From positions 6,765,501 through 6,829,500 of the forward strand of contig NC_088101.1 in assembly GCF_036370855.1 (NCBI RefSeq): a DNA stretch of 64,000 bases, written 5' to 3'. Origin of the DNA: Dromaius novaehollandiae (Eukaryota; Chordata; Aves; Casuariiformes; Dromaiidae). Position 1 is the stretch's first letter; each line of letters opens with the position of its first letter. Under the pieces are notes generated by a model. It searched no databases. It saw only the letters and a program-made list of their open reading frames with translations, and had not been told where the DNA came from. Of this stretch, positions 53,070 to 64,000 are shown piece by piece. Both the position numbers and the translations under genes were made by a program.

Positions 53070-53971
53070 TCAGCGCCGCCTCGGGGGCTGCTCGAGGCCG
53101 GTGTCCCGGAGGAGCCGAGCGGCCGCCTGCTGCACCCGCGGGTCCCCGTCGCTCCGCAGCACCCGCAGAGCTGCAACGGCACCGGCACCGGCATCAGGGC
53201 CGCACCCGGCACCAGCCCAGCCTCCCCGGCAGGGCGACGCCGCTCCACGGCCGCCACTATCTCAGCGACCGCTGCAGTGCCGGGGCCCAAACTCCCCCAA
53301 ACCCCTGGGCCTGGGGCCCCGTCACCTACCTGCCGAGAGCAGCATCGCTTCCTCCCCTGTCAGCCACTCGGTGCCCGCGTGCACAGGGCGACACACCGAC
53401 ATCAGGGCGACACACCGACATCAGGGCGCCCCCGCAGCCCCCCGGCCTGGGCAGACGGGGACAGCAGCAGTGCAGGGGAAGCAGCCGCAGAGATCGCCCG
53501 CTCCAGCTCACCGGTGACGTCGAGGGCCGCAGCCTGCAGGTCCCCGCAGCTCCCCAGGAAGCAGCGCCTGGCAGCGACGTACAGAGTCTGCTGGTGCTCG
53601 GGGCTCTCCTGGGCCTGGGGGACGCGGGACACGCTGTCCTTCGCCGCCGCAAAACACCCCCTGCCGCCCCGCGGCAAGCAGGTCGCGCGGACTGAGGGGC
53701 ATGGAGGAGATGAAGCGGGGCCGGGAGGCATGGCCAGGCCCAGCGCCAGCCCCGCAGCAGTGCCCTGCCGCCCTCAGCGTGTCGCCCGCTCCCTCTTTTG
53801 GGGCTGGCAAGGGCCCCATGGCCCCTGCAGTGCACAGCTCCTCCTCAGCTGGCTGCACAGGTCGTCCTGGAGCTTGGCCACGCTCAGCCTGGTGTTGATA
53901 GCAATACCCTCCTGCGGGACCCTCCTCAGACCCAAAAACAGAGCACGCAGCCTCTGAGTGCCCTGGCACAC
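53070..53971 (-). pseudogene. Truncated MROH paralogue (last four exons only)
   Basis: - strand segments matching the last four exons of the + strand gene: 53971-53846 (…FLGLRRVPQEG…NTRLSVAKLQ), 53614-53512, about 53384-53330, and 53170-53070 ending in TGA then AATAAA. The first has a good acceptor, but its donor reads AGGAGG instead of GTGAGG. The third has lost its acceptor and about 20 bases. No earlier exons are seen to the right. Not a functional gene; it is a remnant or end fragment created by the inverted duplication. Confidence 0.78.
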
Positions 53972-54235
53972 CTGACAAGGAGAGTTGAGCCCTGTCACTG
54001 CTGTCCCAGCACAGCTGGGCCCTTCCCAGGGAGCTCGTCATGCCGCAGTCTGCCAGTCCCGGCCCTCAGCCCGGAGAAGGGGTCGCGCTGCACGCAGTAT
54101 CCCGGCGGGAGGGAGGGATGATACCGTAGGACGGGGCCTTCCCCAGCCTTGTCCGCGGCACCCTGCAAACAGCACTGCTGTGGATCGGAGGCGTCTGTGA
54201 GGCTGCTGCAAAAGCCCATGCCCAAAACTTAACAC

Positions 54236-54935
54236 CAGGCCTACTCACAGCTTACCACTAAGAGGGCCACCCTCGTAAAACAGCTCCCAAACCAACCAGG
54301 GCTCACATGCACAAGCTCTGGGTAGGAAAACATTACTATTCCATGCCTAGGGCAGGCCCACAACAAGTGTCCTGCTCAGCTCCCTCGCCTCCTGTATCTT
54401 ATGCCAGGCCTACTCATGGCTTACTACCAGGAGTGCCATCCTGTTAAAATGTCTCCCACACCAACCAGGGCTCACACGCACGAGCTCTGGGCACCTCAAG
54501 TTTGCCTCGGCATGACGAGGGCAGCCCCACAACAAGTGTCCTGCTCAGCTTCCTCCCCTCCCAAAACTTACACCAGGCCTACTCACAGCTTACTGCTAGG
54601 AGGGACAGCCTGCTGAAGTGACTCCCCCACCAACCAGGCCTCACAGGCAGGAGCTCTTGGCACGACAAGTTTGTCTTCACATGCCTAGGGCAGCACCACA
54701 ACTAGTGCCCTGATCAGCTTCCTCCCCTCCCAAAACTTACACCAGGTCTACTCACAGCTTAGTCCAAGGAGTGCCATCCTGCTACAATGGATCCCCCACC
54801 AACCAGGGCCACACGCAAGAGCTCTGGGCATGACAAGATTGCCTCGGCATACCTAGGGCAGCCCCTCCACAAGTACTGCACTCGGCTTCCTCCCCTCCCA
54901 AAACTTACACCAGGCCTACTCACACCTTACCAGGA
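54236..54935. repeat. 169-bp tandem repeat (~4 copies)
   Basis: CAGGYCTACTCA recurs at 54236, 54405, 54574, 54743 and 54911, spacings 169, 169, 169 and 168. Shared blocks include CACCAACCAGG, GAGCTCTGG and GTGYCCTGMTCAGCT. Copies are roughly 80-90% alike by eye. Confidence 0.88.
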
Positions 54936-55445
54936 TTTAAAGCAAGTTGCCCAAAACCTCCATACAGCTTAAACTGGATGCTGCTTTTGGGAAAATTCCT
55001 TTTTCCTTGCATAAAGAGGCTGCATTTATTCCAGTACCTGATCCTGGGTGTTACCTACAGGAGCCCTCACCCTTTTCACTGTGCTTTCAATTTTTTCAAC
55101 CTTTCAGCTTTTTCTACCTTTTTGCTGATAAGCCCCTAATGTAATCACAGTATAGGAAGATGACTCACTCTATGCATAGATCAAGAAGTGTTTATACTTG
55201 GTGCTAACAGTCAAGAAACCTTCTCCTTAAAAGCTGGACATCCACTGCAAATTAGATTCATGTGGCCCCAAATTATGTTTGGTAAGCACAGCTGTACTAA
55301 ATTGATTTTCCTTACTACCATCCACACCCATCTGTGTTTGCTTAAAGATTATCACTATCCCTGCAGCAAATTAGTGAGCTATATGGAATTCAGTTGAGTT
55401 ACACATAATTTGTAAATTGTAAAATGTATTTTTTACAAATTGTAA

Positions 55446-55478
<33 letters not shown>

Positions 55479-56588
55479 GCTTGTAAAAAAGGAAATAAAA
55501 CAACCCCAGGAGGATTGGTGCCAACCCTGCTGGTGCAGCTGCTAACATAACTGTTCTCCAGCCAAAGTGCATTAGGCCAGCCAGTATGTCAGTGCAGTTT
55601 ACCTAGGAAGGTTTGTGCACACAGACCATGGGGTGGGGAGTGATTACTTTTGGCTGTATTGATCTGAGGTGGGTTTGGTAATTCTGCTTTGCATCAGCTT
55701 CCACAAAAAGAACAAAGCCTTTCCAATAGCCATGGCTGATGGCTTTGGAGCAGCTCAGTCTCAGGGGAGAAATCCAGCAATACCTGACCAAACTAAAATT
55801 GGAAGCACCGGCTCAGTGTTGCTGCCCACATCCCCCATTCAAAACACTCCAGGGCTGTGTCCAGTCCCACCCCTCCCGTGCCACCCCCCCATCCCCATCC
55901 CACCCATGTCCATGCTGGGAGCTACCAGAAGACTGAAGATCCTCCCTGCTCACCTCGAGGCACCCCTGGACTGCAGCGGGTCATCCGGCACAGCAGAGCA
56001 ACTGCCCCATTGCTCAAAGGGGCCTTTCTGGGGGAACACATGGCTGCCTCCAGTTGCCCTTTTACAAAGCTGTGTGCCCTGGGGGGGCAGGATTGAGCCC
56101 AGTAGATGGATTGAGCCCAGGCATTTGTGAGATACGAGTCTTCCCTTAAAGAAAAAAGCAAAAGAACCACAACAAAACTAACTGCTTGCTGGTTCACACA
56201 ACCTCAGTCCAGGAGGCCTGATGCAAATCAGACAAGGCAGTAAGTCTGAACTCTTCCCAAGCTTGTTCAATAGGAGAAAGGGAAGGTGCTTCTTTAGGAA
56301 ACACGTGTTTTGAAACATGCGAAGCCTGGGAAGCAGAAGGAAAAGCAATGCTGCATGACAGGCACTGTCTGACCATGGGGACTCAGGGGGACAAAGCCTT
56401 TGTGTGGGACCTTTCACAGTAGGAAAGACAGGGGAAGAAGACTCAAGTGTCTTTGACAAGGAGGATTTTCCAAGTCCTATATGGGACAGTTATAGTCTAG
56501 TATTCCTCACTATCATTTGTAAGGGAGTGCTTTAACAAGAGAGGAAGAGCTAGACTTTCTGTTTGCTCTGCAGCTCCGCAGGGGATGG
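54936..56588. other. Noncoding stretch with a 26-nt A tract
   Basis: No gene recognised. A26 at 55453-55478, preceded by AT-rich TTGTAAATTTGT repeats, may mark the tail of an old retroposed element, but no source is identifiable. Confidence 0.5.
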
Positions 56589-56704
56589 GCTGAGCCCATC
56601 CCTGCAGAGCACAGTGCTGGGAGCAGGTCGTGGAGCTGAGGAAGAGGCTGAGCCCACCCCTGCAGAGCACAGTGCTGGGAGCAGGTCGTGGAGCTGAGGA
56701 AGAG
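56589..56704. repeat. 58-bp tandem duplication
   Basis: Two copies starting GCTGAGCCCA (56589, 56647), nearly identical. A reading frame (VVELRKRLEAGLIPAAAW) continues from the second copy to a donor-like GTGAGG at 56802, so a + strand exon is possible but unproven. Confidence 0.75.
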
Positions 56705-59426
56705 ATTGGAGGCCGGTCTCATCCCTGCTGCTGCCTGGGCCATCCGTGACGCTGCTCTCGCCTGGCTGCCCTGGTCCTTGCTCTGCGACGTGGCCGTGGA
56801 GGTGAGGAGTTCCCTGGCACAGGACTTCTCTCTCTCCCAAGGTGTTACAGCGCCCGGCACAAAGGGGCCCTGGATTTAACTAACAGCCTCTTCAAGCAAA
56901 GGGAGGAAATGTTAATCCATTCTTCTTTGTTACTTTCCACCTGGCTTTTTAAGGTGCTTTCCAAAAGCAATAGGTTTTAAAGGGAGAAGAAAAGCCAGGG
57001 CAGCGAGCCCTTTTCAGGAGTAAAACGTTTCAACTGTTTGTCCTTTCTAGTGAGCGGGTGTTAAGGGTTCTCTCTTCTGAGGTGCCTCACTCGCATCAGT
57101 ACATGACCTTGTAGTGTTTTGCACTGAAGGTTGAGCTGCAATTGCGTAGTGGCCCTTGAAACTACCATCGCTTACCTTCTCAAAAGCAGGATGGGGGGAG
57201 AAGAAGTAATGAAAAACAGTGGAGCAACTTGAAAATACTTGAAATAAGAAAGTGACACAGCAAACTACCTGCCTTACTCTGGACACAACTTACCAAGAAA
57301 GCTAAGCAAGCAAATGAAGAGGGAATCGCTCAGAGTCTGACTCTCAATTGCCTTCAGCTCCCTTTGCACCACTGTGGAGATGTGACGCTCCCTCCCCAAG
57401 CATAAAGGGGTTCAGACTCATCGGGGGGTGCTATGAACAGGGGCCATGTCAAAGTGAGAATAAACCCTTGTGCTCAGTCTGGGCAGCTGATGGCTAGGGC
57501 TTGACTAGTTTCCTACCAATGGGAGTGGAAAGATACCTGCTGAGTTTGAAGGAAACCCAACTTGGCTTTTGTGGCTCATCTTCTCAGAAAAGGAAAATAA
57601 TTCCTGATGGTGTTTCTGCAGTCTCTTATAGCCGAACTGAAGAGCGGCTCAAAGGAGAAGCTCTTGATTCAGAGCCCCAACCTTCTTTGTACCATCTTGT
57701 CTGATCTGCTTTACATGGGAGAAGCTACTTTGTGATGTAGCAATACTCTGAGTTCATCAGGTTGTACCTCGAGACAGTTTCTCTTGTGTTCTCTTTTCTG
57801 TTCATCTTTCCCTTTCTCGAGCTGCTTTCTTTTCATGTTCTTATCAAATTTTTAGCAGACAGATGTGCACAGCAGTATGAAGAGGGCTGCCTCGCAGAAA
57901 ATGAGTTCCAGAACTGCCGTTCATCTTAGTCACTATTTATTTTATTTTTATACTCTCTTATTTGATTTATGGAAGGAAAATACATAAAGCATGTTTGAAC
58001 ATCTTACACTTGCTTGGAGAACCCTTCCCTCTGCCAACAATGTCAATGGTGAGGACCAGGACTAGGATGTCAGAGGTGAGCCACTCAGTGGGCGAAACAC
58101 GAACCGTTGCCCATGCAGTGAATTAGGAGCGGGAAGTCATGCCAGCTCTTCTCGCAGTGACTGTTGCATTTTTAAGTACTTATTGATGTTTCTCCTGTTA
58201 ATGGCAGCAGGATTTTCAGGAGCACAAAGAAGAGCCTGCTCTCCAGCAGGCCACTGGAGTGCTCTGTGACCTTGCCTTCTTAAGGGTCCTATTTTGCCCG
58301 CAAGCAGCTGAGGTTGCTGTTTCCTTCAGAGGGAGCTCAGCCCGGGAGTCAAGGTGCAATTCAGTTGTGAGCTGCCTCATGAACGTGTCTGGGGAGAACT
58401 CCCATCCTGCCCCAGGCAGCCTTTGTGGCAGTGGAGGGGGAGGATACGTTCCCTTTGCACAAGTGCCACAAAATGTCTTCACCCACCTGCGAGGCAGCTT
58501 AAAGAGGGCACGAGGTGATGGTGGGTTATGGTATTTGGCCTGTTCAGAAGGTGTGCGAGTATTGGCGGCGGCGGTGGTGGTGCAGTCTGGCTGGTCCTTG
58601 TGGGCTTAGCATCTGCCCTCGATCTACTGCCTTGTCTTCTGCTGCTTTTCCTGATTGCTGCCTGGGTCCTTGAGCTCTGTGCAAGAGAGAAATGGGGCAG
58701 CTTCTTGCAGTGAGTGCTGGGACACTTTGTCCGTGGCCTGGTAAGCTCCTACAGAGGCACCTGCTCACCCAGAGGGGCCTCCCCTTTGTCTCTGCCTTCT
58801 TCACGCCACTCTGCAAGCGCTTGTGGACTCCGCAGCCAGAGTTCCTGGCACTGCAGTCTGAAGGCTACCCGCACATCACCTTGGTGCAGTAAAATTGCTT
58901 TTGTTTTTTGTCCCTGGCAAGCGAATGACCAGGGATGACTGTTCAGTGCTGTTCAAACTCTGTGAGGTTTCCTCTTGCCAGGTTCATGCAGTCTGCTCCT
59001 GCGCAAGCTGGAGGATCCTTTCTTCCTGGGGGCAGGAGGGAGCCCTGGGTAGGTGGTTCTCAGGCTTCTTCTTCGGCTGGTGTCAAACGAGCCCTTCTTA
59101 TAGGCAAGTATATATTCAGGTACCCTGGCATAAAGTGAGTAGTATCTTTCTTTTTCTATGCCAGTGCATAAAAAGAAAGGGGGTTTTGTGGGTTGGACTG
59201 GCTTGGTGATGTTTGGTGGCAGATGGCACGTTTCTCCTGGAGGTCTCTGATTCCCCTCCAGGCCAGGAGGTTGTTGCTCTCAGGTAGCTGACAGTGTGTG
59301 CAGAAGAGTCTCAGTGTGAGGAGGGATGCTGCACAGGAACCTAGAGAAGTAGGCAAAAGAAGCTAGTAGCCAAAGAGAACCATCCCCGGAGCTCCGTGCT
59401 TGGGGGACAGCAGAGGTGTGGGTCAG
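56705..59426. other. Noncoding stretch left of the last ERV
   Basis: No exon chain or known repeat recognised. A short hydrophobic frame at 58528-58713 overlaps a (GGC)n/(GGT)n tract and is not convincing. Confidence 0.45.
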
Positions 59427-59656
59427 TGTCACCTTCTGATGCGACAATCTCCCGTTCGCCTGAGACGGCACGGAGGCTCCCCCAGCCTCCGGGCCAATGA
59501 GCACTGACACCAATATGAGGATGCTGCAAATGGCGTTTATTGTACGCATGTATTCGCTTATGTACCTACAAGCATACTGCTATCTCTACGTCATATCCTT
59601 CCTCTTCCTTCCTCTTTCCGTGCCATCGCGAGATCTTCCGATCGCTGTTCCCTACA
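59427..59656 (-). repeat. LTR7 (3' LTR of ERV copy 5)
   Basis: 230 bp with the usual ends and the PPT at 59657-59669. Flanking bases GGTCAG (59421-59426) would be the left target duplication; this cannot be checked. Private changes include TGTCACC at the U5 end and GCTGTTCCC in U3. Confidence 0.92.
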
Positions 59657-59692
59657 TCTCCCCCTCCCCATGCTTTGACTATGCTATTTGCT

Positions 59693-59899
59693 TTAAATTG
59701 CCGTGTCGCGGGTTAAGCGTTCATAGTGTGGGTGTGGGTGGGACCACCCCTTTTCTAGCAGTTGTCTTACCAAGCATCTAAACACTAGTCTACATGCTAA
59801 TATGCCTAGCACGAGCATCGGCAGCAGGTGCAACTCTTCTATTAGTAATTGCCTGGCCCATGGTCCTAGCCCAAGCCAATTATGCGGGTCCCAGGGCAA
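59693..59899 (-). pseudogene. env: env 3' remnant, TM-like, copy 5
   Basis: 68-residue frame with a hydrophobic stretch (LHLLPMLVLGILACRLVF) followed by a basic/polar tail, resembling a transmembrane segment with cytoplasmic tail. It lies in a different frame from the signal-peptide part at 60040-60234. Supports a large internal env deletion. Confidence 0.5.
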
Positions 59900-60039
59900 T
59901 GATGCATTCAGCGTGTTCTAGCAGTTACTAATATTGCTTGTGTTTGTGCAATGCTCTCTCAGCTTTGGTAGGTCTACGGTCAAATTCAATGGGACCCCTA
60001 TTAAGCATGTCTTAAAAGGCTGCCCCGCACCCGCCAACG

Positions 60040-60234
60040 TCAGGCAAAATTGCTTATTTCCTGTCTGGTTTGCCAGGTGAGCCATAGATTGTTACTACCC
60101 CATTTCGCTAACATTGGTTCGCCTTTCACCCCTTGGAGTCCCAGTCCCAGCATCGCTACGAGGAGAGCTACTTGGGTTGCTCCCCCTGCCATCTTCTCGG
60201 GTTTTCTGGTTACGCGTTCTTCTTGTGGTTTCAC
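60040..60234 (-). pseudogene. env: env 5' remnant, copy 5
   Basis: 64-residue frame with the signal-like peptide and the same 1-nt frameshift as in units 2-4. Confidence 0.6.
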
Positions 60235-60341
60235 GCGCCTTTTCTCATCTGTTCTTCTTCTCCTGTCTGCTGTCTTTGCTGCTAGAAGGGATCATCAGCT
60301 TTTCAGGGTGGTCCTCCCCTGCAATAAAACTCAGACATTCA

Positions 60342-62934
60342 TTAATTCACCTGACTCTCTGCTTCCTGTCTTGTCCTTGCCCTGAGGTCTGGGCGTACCC
60401 ACTTCATAGGGACCCATCTTACCATTTCTCCCTGCCTGACCGCTGCATACCCTCGTCCTTGGGTTACCAGCTGCCACCCCTCTTCCCATTCCCCTTTTTC
60501 CGGGATTCGAACCTTTACGTCTGGTCCCTCGTGCATCGCTCGGACCACCCAATGCTTTTCCGCTGGCGTCTTGTTCTCCTCCCCCCCGGGTGAACTGATT
60601 CAGACCGAATAAGGCGCGCATAATTATTTCTGATTGTTTGTGCACGGGGATTCTTTGTGTATATCCCTCCCCCTCCCCAAGAATCTCGATCCTTTGCTTT
60701 AAAGTGCAGTTTGCTCGCTCGACAATGGCTTGACCTGTGCTATTATAGGCAATACCGTGCACTAGCTTAATTCCCCACCGTACGGCCCATTCTCTCGTGC
60801 TTTGCGCTGTGAAACACGTGCCGTTGTCTGTTTTAATAGTTTCTGGGGCACCCAGCCAGGCCATTGCCGTGTGCCAATGCAACTGTGCCGCCCGCGCTGT
60901 GACTCGTTTATGTTGGGTCGCAACGATGATACCGCTGTGTGTGTCCACTGTGACAGCCAGCCAGGGCCGTGGTCGAAGTCGCTGGCACATTGTGAAGTCC
61001 GTTTGCCATATTTGGTTTCCTTTCAGCCCCCTGGGGTTGATGCCGGCACCCCACAGGGGGGTTTTTTGGCAATACGGGCAAGCCGCAACCACTTCACGAG
61101 CCGTGGTGAGGGGGATGTTGCAGCTTTTTGCCAGTGCTTTTGCACCAACATGGAGAAGGTCGTGCACCTGCCTTGCTTCTGCGACTGTCCACACACCTTT
61201 GGCCGCTTGATCGGCTTTATTGTTGCCTTCTTGGTACACTCCTTGGATTGCCTCATGACTCCGAACATGAATAACAGAGGCAGTGGCCCGCCGTTGTTGT
61301 AGGGCTTCTTCTAGCATTAGCGCAATGGGCGATCCGGCCCATCCGGGATATGACATGTTGTGTAACAATTTAAAGACGAACATGGAGTCTGTCACTACAT
61401 TCAAATGCTCTTCTGGCCACATTTGTAATGCCTGCGCCACAGCTCGGGCCTCTAGATGCTGTACGCTACTGTCCGGCTCGCTGATCTTCACTCGGTGCCA
61501 TTGGGCCTTTTGATCTTGCCACACAACAACCGCTGCCCTGGTCACCGATGACGCGTCGGTGAACACTGTGCGCCCTGGTGCAGGTCGCTGTAGCACTCGG
61601 GCTTTCAGATGGGGCCGAAGGACGGTGAGGTGTGTATACATCTCCAGCACAGGTGATAATCTGATTGTTCCTGGGAATCCTTCTAAAGCTATTGCTATAC
61701 TATCTTGTTTCTGGACCACGCTGTCCCATTGATTCCTTTTTACCGGCAGGTAAATGGACTCAGGCTCCTTCGCGAAGTGCCGAACGGTGGCGGTTCGTCC
61801 CTTCTGTATCATCTGTGCCAACGCTGTTACGATTGTGACGTATGCCGTACTTATTTGGTTTGACACTATCCACCATACGACTTCCGGACGCTCCGGTGTC
61901 CCTTGTCCTAGAACGCCTATGGCTCCTGTTCTTGTAACTGCCACGTACAGATTGATTGGTCTGGCCGGGTCGTATCTCGTTACTCCGCCCTTTGCCATGA
62001 GATCTTCTATTTTTCGGAGGGCTTCTAACGCGTTCGGTGTCATCTGCCTCGGTTCCCATGGTTTGTGGCCCTTGAGCAACTCGAACAGTGGCTCCATCCA
62101 CTCCTTGGGAATACCTATCAGCCCTCGCAGCCATTGGAGAGCTCCAACCAATTGCTGTACATCATGCAACGTCCGTATCTCTCTATTGAGCTTTATCGGC
62201 TGTGGGACCACAGCTCTGGGGAGGATGGTGGTTCCCAGATAGTCGACAGATTCTCCCCTTTGCGTTTTCGCTTTCTGGACGTACAATCCCGCTTCATTTA
62301 GGCAGTTAATTACTGCCTGTTCTGCCTGATCGGTTTCTTGCTGGGTCTCTGCAGCTATTAGGAGGTCGTCCATGTAATGGATGATAAGCGCGCGCGGGAA
62401 CTGCGCCCTTACCGGCTGCAATACCTTAGCTACTGCCGCCTGACAAATCGTAGGTGAATTTTTCATGCCCTGCGGGAGGACTGTCCATTGATATCGCGCT
62501 GCTGGCTCCTGCAGATTCTCTGAGGGCAGTGTGAAGGCAAATCGAGCTTTGTCCTGAGGGGCTAATGGTATAGAGAAAAAGCAATCTTGGATATCCATCA
62601 CCACCACTGGCCAATTCTTTGGTATTGCTGATGGTAGTGGCAACCCCGGCTGGAGGGCACCCATCGCTTCCATCTGCTGATTTACCGCTCGTAGGTCGTG
62701 CAGTAATCGAAATTTAGACTTGTCCTTTTTGTGTATCACAAATATAGGAGTGTTCCAGGGACTGTGGCTTTCCTCCAGGTGTCCCTGCTCTAATTCTCTA
62801 CTTACTATTTGTCAGGCAGCCGCCAATTTGTCCGCTGTCAATGGCCACTGCTCTACCCACACAGGCTCATTGGAGCACCATGTCAGCGGGACAGCGAAAT
62901 GAGCCCCGAGGAGGTAGGCAGTGGCCCTTACCCT
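60342..62934 (-). pseudogene. pol: pol, copy 5
   Basis: RT, RNase H and integrase core as at 21218-23809. It has the shared TGA (62812-62814) and a private 1-nt gain at about 60586-60594 (CCCCCCCGGG in place of CCCCCCTGA on the + strand) that throws the integrase C-terminal domain out of frame. Confidence 0.85.
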
Positions 62935-63473
62935 AAATTTGTCAGGTGAAAGCCGCTTTGCAATAAGGCATCTCGCCCTAATAATGGTTCCCCTATGGCA
63001 GTTATGTACGGCCGCACACGGATGATCTGAGCAGGCCTATCCGGGTCCTCCAATACAATTGTGATATCGGTTTCAGAAATCATAGCCTCCGCCCTGCCTC
63101 CCACTCCATCTAACGAGCTTGCCACTTTTGCTGGCCAACTCGATGGCCACAACCACGAGGGTACACATGTAACATCTGCCCCCGTATCTAGCATCATTAT
63201 TAAGGGGATGCTAGGAGGACCCGCCCCTGGTGGGCCTATCAGATGCGCTTTCACTCGGGGTCTCTTCTCACACCCTAAGACCAGGGCCACGCGGGGTTTC
63301 CCTTCGGAGTTTGGTCGCTGGAGCTGTCCATCAGCGGTGTGTTGTTGTTGACAGGGGCTACTTGAGGCCGGCTCACCGGGGAGGGGTGGCCCCCTAGTTG
63401 CCCTCCCCGCTTCTCGTTTCCCGACCGCCGACAATCTCGTGCTCTGTGTCCTGGTTTTCCACAGGCCCAGCAT
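62928..63473 (-). CDS. pro: pro, copy 5
   Basis: Open 181-residue retropepsin frame (LDTGAD, GRD), identical in translation to units 2-4; heptamers at 63296-63302 and 63416-63422. Confidence 0.82.
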   Translation of the reverse strand: MLGLWKTRTQSTRLSAVGKREAGRATRGPPLPGEPASSSPCQQQHTADGQLQRPNSEGKPRVALVLGCEKRPRVKAHLIGPPGAGPPSIPLIMMLDTGADVTCVPSWLWPSSWPAKVASSLDGVGGRAEAMISETDITIVLEDPDRPAQIIRVRPYITAIGEPLLGRDALLQSGFHLTNLG

Positions 63474-64000
63474 GTAAGGCTCCCCATACCCCTTGTTGGG
63501 CGCGCGTAACTTCCCTTATTCGTGCACTGTGCTCTCAAATGGCCCATTCGCCCGCAGCCAAAGCATGGGCCTCCCTTTGGACCTCCTCTAGCTCTAACCT
63601 CCGGCATTGCCATAACTGCTGCAGCAATCTGTAGGGCTGTGGTCTTGTCCCGGTGTTCTAATACGTACTTGATCGTCTGCCCTAGACTTGCTCCCTTAGG
63701 CGCTGTTCTTAGGATTTCTTTTGTCAACTCGTTGCCCTGTTGTTTGATACATTCCAACATCACCGCTCCTTTTGCAGCGTCTGGTAAAGATGCAAGTTCT
63801 ACTGCTGCCTGTAGCCTGTCACAAAACTTGTCAAACGGCTCTCCCACTCTCTGCTTCACAGTCGTCCATGGCTCTGCCTGCTGCACCAGTGGCCCAATAT
63901 CATCAAAGGCCTTTCGAGATGCTTCTGTTGTCACCAGTATCTCCCGAGGTCTCAGGCCCGCTGCCTGCTGCTGGGGTGTAGCCATGGCCGCATCATTTCC
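63275..64000 (-). pseudogene. gag: gag (capsid-nucleocapsid part), copy 5, cut by window end
   Basis: Continuous frame from the window edge through the major homology region and two zinc knuckles to NPAWPWS-stop at 63275. The upstream half is not visible. Confidence 0.84.

Larger units (their letters stand above)
51736..53971 (-). repeat. Right arm of inverted MROH-3'-end duplication
   Basis: Reverse-complement counterpart of 33442-35482, separated from it by 16.25 kb. It carries an insertion in the intron after its first exon, relative to the left arm. Confidence 0.85.
59427..64000 (-). mobile_element. ERV copy 5 (3' part; runs past the window end)
   Basis: LTR7, PPT, short env, pol, pro and gag as far as capsid, same orientation as the array 31.6 kb away. 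Pol variants match units 2-4/B. It keeps the 32-bp env segment lost there and has a private 29-bp deletion near 59882. Its 5' end and right target duplication lie outside the window. Confidence 0.9.

Noticed and set aside
55453..55478. A26 tract as proof of a processed pseudogene or LINE insertion
   Set aside because: No coding remnant, target duplication or recognisable element body could be identified upstream.
58528..58713. Short membrane-protein-like frame
   Set aside because: Overlaps a GGC/GGT repeat, lacks splice or promoter context, and its hydrophobicity comes from a CT-rich stretch.

Overview
This window looks like a GC-rich (probably microchromosomal) piece of a bird genome. The reasons are a many-exon MROH-type (maestro heat-like repeat) gene with very short introns, and several near-identical copies of an alpharetrovirus-like endogenous retrovirus (ERV). 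The ERV has a tRNA-Trp primer site and 6-bp target duplications. All identifications come from reading the sequence; nothing was searched.

Layout. (1) 207-34256, + strand: at least 30 exons of an MROH-family gene, ending in a stop codon directly followed by AATAAA. It carries an in-frame TGA (1236-1238) and a GT-to-AT splice donor (28042), so it is probably a decaying paralogue. (2) 4501-27827, inside one intron of that gene and antisense to it: a 23.3-kb ERV array with six 230-bp LTRs. It reads as provirus A (6-bp duplication CCCTTC at 4495 and 27828) into whose gag a second provirus, B, inserted (6-bp duplication CTCCTC). The 5,258-bp unit LTR + 3' gag-pro-pol-env was then amplified in tandem. 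(3) 33442-35482 and 51736-53971: inverted copies of the MROH 3' end, the right one a broken terminal-exon pseudogene on the - strand. (4) The 16-kb spacer between them holds degenerate repeats, a CpG island with an orphan first exon (about 36.0-36.6 kb), AT-richer DNA with only weak exon candidates, and a 1.7-kb purine/G-rich minisatellite (50.03-51.73 kb). (5) 54236-54935: a 169-bp tandem repeat, then about 4.5 kb with no recognised gene. (6) 59427-64000: a further ERV copy in the same orientation, cut off by the window end.

ERV organisation (read on the - strand): LTR, PBS, gag (matrix-like region, acidic/PPRY linker, three 10-residue repeats, capsid with MHR, two zinc knuckles), pro (LDTGAD), pol (RT with YMDD, RNase H, HHCC/DD35E integrase), a much shortened env, PPT, LTR. 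gag, pro and pol lie in three successive -1 frames with in-register slippery heptamers. All copies are defective: a homopolymer frame break in gag of the four array copies, a TGA near the start of pol in all five copies, and truncated env.
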